Translations under genes and position numbers: made by a program
Shown here: positions 1-6,217 of the stretch, in pieces
How positions within the stretch are numbered: position 1 is the stretch's first letter
How the letters are laid out: every line of letters begins with the position of its first letter
Assembly: GCF_003441595.1 (NCBI RefSeq)
Contig: NZ_CP031848.1
Coordinates: 4,216,001 to 4,280,000, forward strand
Reading direction: 5' to 3'
Length of the DNA stretch: 64,000 nt
Source of the DNA: Marinobacter sp. Arc7-DN-1
GTDB lineage: Bacteria > Pseudomonadota > Gammaproteobacteria > Pseudomonadales > Oleiphilaceae
Notes under the pieces: generated by a model
What the model was told of the DNA's origin: nothing
Seen by the model: the letters and a program-made list of their open reading frames with translations, nothing else
The model's database searches: none

Positions 1-1183
1 CCGGGGTCCGGAACAGGATGCCGTTGTCCTGATCGGTCAGCAGTGTCTGCTCCTGGCGCCCTTCGCTGCCGAAGGTCAGCCAGGTAAAGGGAATGCCCGG
101 GTCGTTTTTCTTGATGTTCAGTTCCAGTACCCGTCGAACGGTTACGTCGTTCAGGGTTGTGATGATCTTGACCACCTGCCCGGAATCGGCGCCGTGGGCC
201 AGCATGGCATCGACCAGACGGGACACGTCTGATCGCAGGCTGACCAGGGTGCGCAAGTGGGTGGCGGTACTGATGGTGCGGGCAAGGTTGACCAGATCCA
301 CCCGTTGAAGGGCGAAAAGGTCCCGCTCCGACACTACGCCAATAAGTTTGTTTTCATCATCGACCACGCACAAGTGGGCAAAATGGTGTTCCGCCATCAG
401 CATGGCAGCCTCAAAGGCATCCGCATGGGAGGGCAGGCAGCAGGGCTCTTTCGTCATGACCTGCCGAATTGGCGTATTCAGGGGGCCCTTTTCCTCGGCG
501 ATCATGGTACGAAGATCCCGCAGCGTAAAAATGCCGGTTGGGTGGCGGTTGTCGTCGGTAACGATAATGCTGCCGACGTTGTTTTCGTGCATGCGTGCCA
601 CTGCTTTTCGTACCGGAAGGTCCGGGGAGCAGACAATCGGATTGCGCAGGGCAAAGCGCTCAAGAGGCGTGTCCAGGGACGTGCTGGAGCCCATGGAGGC
701 CATAGCGCCGGACTGGATGCGCCGGTTTACCTGATCAAGCAGGCTGCTGACACCGCGAAGGCAGAAATCCCGGAAAGGCTCACTCTCTGAAAACAGGGTA
801 ATGAAGGCATTCTGTCCGATGCTGAGGCAGAAGGTGTCTCCAGACGCGCGGTGCAGGGTTCTGGTTGGCCGTTCGCCAATGATGGCCGCCAGTGGAAAGC
901 ATTCGCCCTGGCTGATTTCAAAGGTGGTTTCCGTCCGGTCTTCCTTTTCATTATGTCGCTCGCCACGAATCCGCCCCTGCTTGACCACGTAGAATCTTTT
1001 TACGACGCCCTGATCCGGAGACAGAACGGCGTCGCCGTCTGCATAGAACTGCAGAGATGCGTGCTCGGCAAAATGTGCGAGGTGCGTATCATCCATGCTG
1101 GAGAAAGGCGCATGTTCCCGAAGAAAGGTCATAATCGCGCGGATGTTCTGGGGGGGGGTGGTTTCTGTGTTTGCTGCGGCCAT
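1..1183 (-). CDS. cNMP-binding/CBS/DUF294 nucleotidyltransferase-like protein (3' end beyond window)
   Basis: Reading the minus strand from ATG at 1183 gives an open frame running off the window edge (394 residues visible). The order is a cyclic-nucleotide-binding-like domain (about residues 15-130), two CBS motifs (about 165-290, with repeated GIFTLRDL and GVVSERDL patterns), then the start of a DUF294 nucleotidyltransferase-like domain with FGSEGRQEQTLLTDQDN near residues 368-384. This architecture is known in proteins related to the GlnD/PII uridylyltransferase fold and is thought to couple a small-molecule signal to nucleotidyl transfer; substrate and partner are unknown here. Its usual neighbour, a DnaQ-like exonuclease, would lie outside the window. 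A run of nine C on the coding strand (1150-1158) sits at about codons 9-12. Family call is firm, function is not. Confidence 0.85.
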   Translation of the reverse strand, partial: MAAANTETTPPQNIRAIMTFLREHAPFSSMDDTHLAHFAEHASLQFYADGDAVLSPDQGVVKRFYVVKQGRIRGERHNEKEDRTETTFEISQGECFPLAAIIGERPTRTLHRASGDTFCLSIGQNAFITLFSESEPFRDFCLRGVSSLLDQVNRRIQSGAMASMGSSTSLDTPLERFALRNPIVCSPDLPVRKAVARMHENNVGSIIVTDDNRHPTGIFTLRDLRTMIAEEKGPLNTPIRQVMTKEPCCLPSHADAFEAAMLMAEHHFAHLCVVDDENKLIGVVSERDLFALQRVDLVNLARTISTATHLRTLVSLRSDVSRLVDAMLAHGADSGQVVKIITTLNDVTVRRVLELNIKKNDPGIPFTWLTFGSEGRQEQTLLTDQDNGILFRTP

Positions 1184-1265
1184 GTCCGTATCCACTCGAT
1201 TGTTATTATTTTCCGTAAGAAGTGTAGTTCAGTGAGTAAGGTCACCGCCCTACGATTTTCGTCGC

Positions 1266-1289
1266 AAACTGACTGACGCAAGTCAGTTT
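1266..1289. promoter_or_regulatory. perfect 9-bp palindrome between divergent genes
   Basis: AAACTGACT (1266-1274) and AGTCAGTTT (1281-1289) are exact inverted repeats around a 6-nt spacer, followed by a short T-rich stretch. The site lies between the divergently transcribed DUF294 gene (start 1183) and smr (start 1353). A terminator is unlikely to serve any gene in this position, so an operator or a 5'-UTR hairpin of smr is the better reading. No regulator can be named. Confidence 0.4.
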
Positions 1290-1352
1290 TCTTTAAGGGA
1301 AGGGGGGTGGGTGGTAAAGTTCCTGTCGAACCAGGTCATTAATTGTAATGTC

Positions 1353-1934
1353 ATGACTACCAAAGACGAACGCCTCAGTTTTCTTGAGGAAATGAAAGAT
1401 GTCCGGCGCATCCGAAAGCCCAACCGCGCCGAGGTATCGACACCCCGTGAACTGACGCCAGGGCATCTTGAGCGACAGCGGTCCGCCGTGGAAAGTCCGG
1501 TCCGGGACAAAAACCCCCTGACCTCGGACATAGTCGAACCTCTCACAGCCCACGACGTTCTGAGCTGGCGGCGTCCGGGCATACAACACGGGGTATTTCG
1601 CAAGCTGCGGCTGGGGCAATACCCCATTGAAGCCCGGCTCGATTTACACCGGATGACGGTGGAACAGGCCCGAAGAGAAGTGTTTACATTTGTCGGTGAT
1701 TGCGTCCGTTATGGTCTGCGCTCTGTGATTATTCTCCATGGCAAGGGGGAGCGCAATCCTGATGGCATTGCACAATTGAAAAGTTACCTTGCCAAGTGGT
1801 TGCCCGAGCTGGCTGATGTCATGGCCTTCCATTCGGCCCAAAAACACCATGGTGGAACCGGAGCGGTTTATGTCATGGTGCGAAAAAGTGAACGGGACAA
1901 GCAGCACAATCGTGAAGTTCACGGAAGCCGTTAA
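1353..1934 (+). CDS. Smr domain protein (SmrA/YdaL-like DNA endonuclease family)
   Basis: A 193-residue protein with a charged, probably flexible N-terminal half and a C-terminal Smr domain. The domain signatures are LDLHRMTVEQA at about residues 96-106, the HGKGE loop at about 129-133, and a closing GGTGAVYVMVRK strand. Small stand-alone Smr proteins of proteobacteria have nicking endonuclease activity in vitro and are related to the MutS2 C-terminus; the cellular role is poorly defined. I chose ATG 1353 because MTTKDER resembles other family starts; an in-frame GTG at 1311 would add 14 residues of non-conserved sequence. No clear Shine-Dalgarno sequence precedes either start. Confidence 0.85.
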   Translation: MTTKDERLSFLEEMKDVRRIRKPNRAEVSTPRELTPGHLERQRSAVESPVRDKNPLTSDIVEPLTAHDVLSWRRPGIQHGVFRKLRLGQYPIEARLDLHRMTVEQARREVFTFVGDCVRYGLRSVIILHGKGERNPDGIAQLKSYLAKWLPELADVMAFHSAQKHHGGTGAVYVMVRKSERDKQHNREVHGSR

Positions 1935-1996
1935 CGGCTCCAGCTTCTGAGGTCTTCAAATCTGGTCATTCAAACGGCCAAACGGAGGTTATCGTC

Positions 1997-2188
1997 GTGA
2001 AAAAAGCAATGTTGGTTGTATGTGCAGTACTGGCGCTTGCTGGCTGCAAGGATCGCGTAATCTGGAACGACAACGGCAAGGTGGAAGAGGCAACCACGGA
2101 CCGGGAGGTCTGGGATTCCAATGATCAGATGGAAACCGGAGAGCGCAAGATCTGGGTTAACAAGGACGGAAAGGAGGTTATCAAGTAA
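1997..2188 (+). CDS. small lipoprotein with three tryptophan repeats
   Basis: A 63-residue protein with a lipoprotein signal (MKKAMLVVCAVLALAGC, lipobox LAGC, cysteine at 17). The mature part is about 46 residues, polar, and appears to be three short repeats, each with a hydrophobic residue before a tryptophan and then Asn/Asp/Gly turns: RVIWNDNGK, REVWDSNDQ and RKIWVNKDG. GTG 1997 is the start; GGAGG lies 9 nt upstream. I do not recognise a named family. It sits between smr and iorA with no obvious functional link; the repeats suggest a small beta-meander. Confidence 0.75.
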   Translation: MKKAMLVVCAVLALAGCKDRVIWNDNGKVEEATTDREVWDSNDQMETGERKIWVNKDGKEVIK

Positions 2189-2265
2189 GACCGGGTGAAC
2201 TTCGACACCAATAAGAACGATAAATCCGGCGCACAGAACCGGAATGCCTACAGGAGAGAGTAGGA

Positions 2266-2742
2266 ATGGCATTAAGGCTGACAGTCAACGGAGAGCAGCA
2301 TTCGCTGGATGTGGAGGGGGATACACCCCTGTTGTGGGTAATCCGTGACGAGCTGGGGCTGAAAGGTACCAAGTTCGGCTGCGGTGCCGGACTTTGCGGC
2401 GCCTGCACGGTGCATCTGAACGGCCAGCCTGTCCGGTCCTGCTCGACGCCGGCTGAAATGGCGGCCGGTGGCCAGGTGCAGACCATCGAGGGGCTGGGTG
2501 GTGGCGATCAGCTTCATGCCCTGCAGCAGGCCTGGATTGAGCAGGGCGTTCCGCAATGCGGTTACTGCCAGTCGGGCCAGATCATGAGTGCGGCACACTT
2601 GCTGGCCAACAACCCGGCTCCCTCGCGGGACGATATTGTTGCCGCGATGACAGGCAACCTGTGCCGTTGCGGAACTTACTCCCGGATTATTGCGGCGGTG
2701 GAATCCGTTGCCACCGGTTCATCCAACAGTCAGGAGGTATGA
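2266..2742 (+). CDS. iorA: (2Fe-2S)-binding small subunit of a molybdenum hydroxylase (IorA-like)
   Basis: A 158-residue xanthine-oxidase-family small subunit. The N-terminal plant-type ferredoxin cluster motif is FGCGAGLCGACTV with a further cysteine at VRSC (about residues 38-62). The C-terminal helical [2Fe-2S] domain carries GYCQSGQ and LCRCGTY (about 98-138). Such subunits pass electrons from the molybdopterin-cytosine-dinucleotide subunit (IorB) to the respiratory chain in isoquinoline 1-oxidoreductase-like enzymes. ATG 2266 has AGGAGAG upstream. The gene ends 1 nt before the next ATG, as expected for iorAB, but the following gene is a truncated fusion, so this subunit probably has no catalytic partner encoded here. 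Confidence 0.88.
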   Translation: MALRLTVNGEQHSLDVEGDTPLLWVIRDELGLKGTKFGCGAGLCGACTVHLNGQPVRSCSTPAEMAAGGQVQTIEGLGGGDQLHALQQAWIEQGVPQCGYCQSGQIMSAAHLLANNPAPSRDDIVAAMTGNLCRCGTYSRIIAAVESVATGSSNSQEV

Positions 2743-2743
2743 C

Positions 2744-3193
2744 ATGGCGATGAATCGACGGGATTTTCTCAAGGTCGGCGCTGGTGCCTCCGGCAGTCTG
2801 GTGGTTTCCCTGGCTTTGCCGGGCTGTGCCGGAATCCAGACAGGTTATCAGCCAGAAGCCGGTGAGTGGCGGCCGGATGCCTGGCTGGAACTGACCGAAA
2901 ACGATGAGGTGTTCTTCACCCTGGCCCATGACCCCCGGATTGACGATATGGGGCTGCTGGCGGCGTTGCAGTCGAAAGCATTTTACATCGGTGCCATGGG
3001 CTCCCGAAAGACCTCGGAAGCACGGCGTGAACGACTGAGTTCGCTGGGCCTGGAAGACGCGGTACTCGACCGCTTGCGCGCCCCCATTGGCGTCGATATT
3101 CCCAGCAAGACGCCTGCGGAAATTGCAATCTCCGTGGTCGCGGACCTGATCGTGGCCCGACACCATTTGCGGGCCGCCCCTCCATCCCTATAA
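2744..3193 (+). pseudogene. in-frame fusion of IorB N-terminus to XdhC C-terminus (deletion remnant)
   Basis: A 149-residue ORF joining two unrelated halves. Residues 1-60 are the start of an isoquinoline-oxidoreductase large subunit: a twin-arginine signal (MNRRDFLKVGAGASG), a hydrophobic stretch, then the AWLELTENDEVFFTL opening strand; this subunit is normally about 700-750 residues. Residues 60-149 match the C-terminal Rossmann part of XdhC-type molybdenum-cofactor chaperones (LAHDPRIDD, FYIGAMGSRKT, GPIG-like APIGVDI, KTPAEIAISVVADL). The simplest account is a deletion between iorB and a downstream xdhC with the join near 2912-2926, keeping the frame. The ribosome-binding site (AGGAGG, 6 nt from ATG 2744) is intact, so the chimera may be translated, but it lacks the Moco-binding body and is very unlikely to be an active enzyme. 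Confidence 0.8.
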
Positions 3194-3242
3194 TGTCGGC
3201 AAATGAACGTGTCAAAGACATCTGAACCCCGGGAGAGAATCC

Positions 3243-3869
3243 GTGTTTGATGTAACCCGATACGCCAGGGCGGCCGACTCGATTGTCGAAGCTGGGAGCT
3301 TCCTTTACCAGCGAGGCTGGTCGCCGGCGACCAGCAGCAATTACTCTGCGCGCATTGACGGCGAGCATATTGCCATAACCGTATCTGGTCGTCACAAGGG
3401 GCAACTGGGTGCTGGCGATGTTATGGTGGTGGATCTGGCGGGCCGTCCGGTTCAGAGCAACTGCCGATCTTCGGCCGAAACCCGGTTGCACACCATATTG
3501 TACGAAGTTTTCCCGGAAGTCGGCGCGGTGCTTCATACCCACTCGGTCAAGGCGACAGTCCTGAGCCGGCTGCTGACACCGGGGCAGCCGCTGGAGCTGG
3601 AAGGCTATGAGCTTCAGAAAGCCTTTGCCGGCGTTGAAACCCACGAATCGGTATTAACCATTCCGGTCTTCGACAACACCCAGGATATTGATGCTCTGGC
3701 GCAGGAGACCGGGGACTGGTTCCGGGGCCATCCGGATCAGCCCGGTTACCTGATTCGGGGCCACGGTCTCTACACCTGGGGCAACACCATGGCCGACTGC
3801 CTGCGCCACGCCGAAGCCTTTGAATTCCTGTTTGAATGTGAACTTGAAACCATGAGGATGCGCCCATGA
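3243..3869 (+). CDS. mtnB: methylthioribulose-1-phosphate dehydratase
   Basis: A 208-residue class-II aldolase/fuculose-aldolase-fold enzyme of the methionine salvage pathway. It dehydrates 5-methylthioribulose-1-phosphate to diketo-5-methylthiopentyl-1-phosphate. Visible features are the SNYSARI phosphate-binding loop (about residues 35-41), the zinc-binding LHTHS motif (about 98-102) and the later RGHGLYTWG motif (about 169-177) with the third zinc histidine. Length is typical. GTG 3243 is used, with GGGAGAG upstream. The last 4 nt overlap mtnD (ATGA), so mtnB-mtnD-mtnC form one tightly coupled operon. No mtnA, mtnK or mtnP is in the window. Confidence 0.93.
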   Translation: MFDVTRYARAADSIVEAGSFLYQRGWSPATSSNYSARIDGEHIAITVSGRHKGQLGAGDVMVVDLAGRPVQSNCRSSAETRLHTILYEVFPEVGAVLHTHSVKATVLSRLLTPGQPLELEGYELQKAFAGVETHESVLTIPVFDNTQDIDALAQETGDWFRGHPDQPGYLIRGHGLYTWGNTMADCLRHAEAFEFLFECELETMRMRP

Positions 3870-4426
3870 CGACCTTGAGTGTTTTTGATCAAAGCCAGCC
3901 AGAAACGGCCCGCACGGTCACCGAAAACCCCGCCGAGATCCGCGAACTGCTCGCCCGGCATGGTGTTCGCTTCGAACAGTGGCCCACCCGGGATCTGCCA
4001 GCGGACGCGTCCCAGGAGGAGGTCCTGGAAGCATACGGCGATGAAGTAGCGAAGCTGAAGGCGGAATGCGGGTTCCAGGCTGCTGATGTGGTGAGCCTGA
4101 ACCCCGACAATCCCCAGAAAGAGGCGCTCCGGAAAAAGTTTCTGGACGAGCACACCCACAGAGAGGATGAGGTTCGTTTTTTCGTGCGGGGCCAGGCTCT
4201 GTTCTACCTGCACTTCGGCAACGAGGTGTTCGCCGTGCTGTGCCAGAAGAATGATCTGATCAGCGTGCCGGATGGCACACGGCACTGGTTCGATATGGGG
4301 CCGGAGCCGGAATTCACCTGCATCCGCCTGTTCACCAACCCCGAAGGATGGGCTGCCGATTTCACCGGCGAGGACATCGCCGCCCGGTTGCCGCACTACG
4401 AGGCGCTGGCAGGAGCGGCGGGGTGA
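3866..4426 (+). CDS. mtnD: acireductone dioxygenase (ARD)
   Basis: A 186-residue cupin that oxidises 1,2-dihydroxy-3-keto-5-methylthiopentene. The Fe-bound form gives formate and the methionine precursor 2-keto-4-methylthiobutyrate; the Ni-bound form gives an off-pathway product. The metal ligands are seen in HTHREDEVRFFVRG (His, His, Glu at about residues 97-103) and in DGTRHWFDMG (third His at about 141). Length matches bacterial ARDs. It overlaps mtnB by 4 nt at the start and mtnC by 4 nt at the end (GTGA), indicating translational coupling. Confidence 0.95.
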   Translation: MTTLSVFDQSQPETARTVTENPAEIRELLARHGVRFEQWPTRDLPADASQEEVLEAYGDEVAKLKAECGFQAADVVSLNPDNPQKEALRKKFLDEHTHREDEVRFFVRGQALFYLHFGNEVFAVLCQKNDLISVPDGTRHWFDMGPEPEFTCIRLFTNPEGWAADFTGEDIAARLPHYEALAGAAG

Positions 4427-5115
4427 TCCGGGTCGTGCTTACGGACATCGAAGGCACCACCAGTTCCATTTCCTTTGTCCACGATGTCCTGTTTCCGTAT
4501 GCCAGTGAGCATCTGCCGGGCTTCGTTCGTGCCCGGTGCCAGGATAATCCGGCGGTTGCAGGGCAACTGGATGCTGTAGCGGAAAAATCCGGTGTAGCGC
4601 GCGATGATGTTGATGGACTTATCGAGGTCCTGCAGGGCTGGATTCGCGAGGACCGCAAGGAAACCGCGCTCAAGGCGTTGCAGGGTATGGTCTGGGAGCA
4701 GGGGTACCAGCAGGGAGAGCTTAAGGGACATATCTATGCCGACGCGGCCGAATACCTGCAGCGCTGGCACGATCGGGGCCTGCGTTTGTTCGTATATTCC
4801 TCCGGGTCGGTCAAGGCCCAGAAGCTGATTTTCGGCTTTACCACGGAGGGCGACTTCACGCCGTTCTTCTCCGGCTATTTCGATACCCGTATCGGGGGCA
4901 AGAAAGAGGCGGATTCCTACCGCAATATCCTGTCGGAGTTGGGCGTTGAGGCGGGCACGGTGTTGTTCCTGTCCGATGTTGAGGCCGAGCTTGAGGCAGC
5001 CGAACAGGCAGGCATGCAAACCGCCTGGCTTGTTCGCGAGGGAGATCTGCCGGAAACCGGACGTTTTGTGGCCCGTGATTTTGCGGAGGTCGATACCCTG
5101 CTGCAAAAGCGGTAA
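4423..5115 (+). CDS. mtnC: enolase-phosphatase E1
   Basis: A 230-residue HAD-superfamily bifunctional enzyme that enolises and then dephosphorylates the MtnB product, giving the acireductone used by MtnD. The catalytic DxxGT motif appears as LTDIEGTTSSISFV at about residues 6-19, the second HAD motif as VYSSGS (about 125-130) and the acidic motif IV as LSDVEAELEAA (about 183-193). GTG 4423 was chosen because it overlaps the mtnD stop as GTGA and puts the nucleophile Asp near residue 8, as in the family. Gene order B-D-C places the three consecutive late steps together. Confidence 0.94.
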   Translation: MIRVVLTDIEGTTSSISFVHDVLFPYASEHLPGFVRARCQDNPAVAGQLDAVAEKSGVARDDVDGLIEVLQGWIREDRKETALKALQGMVWEQGYQQGELKGHIYADAAEYLQRWHDRGLRLFVYSSGSVKAQKLIFGFTTEGDFTPFFSGYFDTRIGGKKEADSYRNILSELGVEAGTVLFLSDVEAELEAAEQAGMQTAWLVREGDLPETGRFVARDFAEVDTLLQKR

Positions 5116-5155
5116 GGCCACAGCTCTGTCACGCCAGCGCAGGAGGACGGACCCA

Positions 5156-6211
5156 ATGCCCGGAACCGGATTTTTCAGAATTGTCACTCCGGTCCTTGCG
5201 TTGCTTCTTGCAGGTTGCAATCCCTTCTCAGATGCCCGCCCCATGATGGATGAATACGTGGAGCGGGTCGCCCGCGTCCTGGAAACCGACCCTCAACTCT
5301 CTGACATCGGTTCTGCCAGCCAGCTTCCCCGTCGCCGGGATCGTGTGCTGACCATGCCGGAACTGGACATGGGGGTGCTGGATTTTCTCTCCCTGTATGG
5401 TTGTGAGCTGCAGTACGTTGTGGGTGAGAAAAACTCGGTGATGGGGCGGGTGATGCAACCCCTGAACCGCCTGCGTTATGAAATCCGGTTTATCGAGGCG
5501 GCCAGGGACTGTCTTCCCGGGATCGAGGATGAGGACTTCTCGGAGGAGCTTGGCGAGGCCATCAAGAGCAAGCTCGAATCCCTGCCCATTGCCATCTGGA
5601 ACGCCACCTGGGGTGTGGAAGAGGTCGAAAAGCTGTTTACCCTGGCCAAGGGCTATTATCCGGTCGCGGCGGACGGCAATCCCGTCTCCGATCTGGCCCT
5701 TGATATCGACAGCCTGAACGCAGCGGTTGCCAGGTTGCGCGCAGAGGACCTGGCCGTTTCCCTGGATTTTGCCGGCGATGTTCATCAGCGCTGGCAGGCC
5801 GAGTACCGGGTCGGCCAACTGATCAACAGCGCGCTCCTGCTGACAGCGCGATTGCAGGATGGTACCGAATTACTGAAGCAGCGAATTGAAGGACGGCCCC
5901 TGTGCCTCAACGGCCAGTCCAATAATCAGTCGGATATCGTGCAGAATACGTTTTTCAGCGTGTACATCGAAAAGATCCAGCCGTACATGAGTGCGGTCAG
6001 GCAGGGGCGGACTGAGCTTATTGAGCCGTTTGAGCGGCTGGCCGAGCTTCAGGCGGATATCATGCCGGACAGCTTCGCTGGCTGGTATGAGCGGCATCTT
6101 TCGCAGGATGCCGAGACCAGTCTCTGGCGGAAACTCGACGTGGCCATGATGGACCACACCGGAGCCTGGCAGGATTTACTCGGCCAATGTGGCTTGCGTC
6201 CCGGCACCTGA
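5156..6211 (+). CDS. DUF3080 family lipoprotein
   Basis: A 351-residue predicted lipoprotein: hydrophobic signal ending LLLAGC (cysteine at about 19), then a soluble, helix-rich body of DUF3080 type starting NPFSDARPMMDEYVERVARVLE. ATG 5156 has AGGAGG 9 nt upstream and directly precedes the signal peptide. It follows mtnC after 40 nt but is not a known methionine-salvage protein. The family is common in marine gammaproteobacteria and has no established function. It ends 6 nt before the convergent ATPase gene. Confidence 0.82.
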   Translation: MPGTGFFRIVTPVLALLLAGCNPFSDARPMMDEYVERVARVLETDPQLSDIGSASQLPRRRDRVLTMPELDMGVLDFLSLYGCELQYVVGEKNSVMGRVMQPLNRLRYEIRFIEAARDCLPGIEDEDFSEELGEAIKSKLESLPIAIWNATWGVEEVEKLFTLAKGYYPVAADGNPVSDLALDIDSLNAAVARLRAEDLAVSLDFAGDVHQRWQAEYRVGQLINSALLLTARLQDGTELLKQRIEGRPLCLNGQSNNQSDIVQNTFFSVYIEKIQPYMSAVRQGRTELIEPFERLAELQADIMPDSFAGWYERHLSQDAETSLWRKLDVAMMDHTGAWQDLLGQCGLRPGT

Positions 6212-6217
6212 TCCGTT

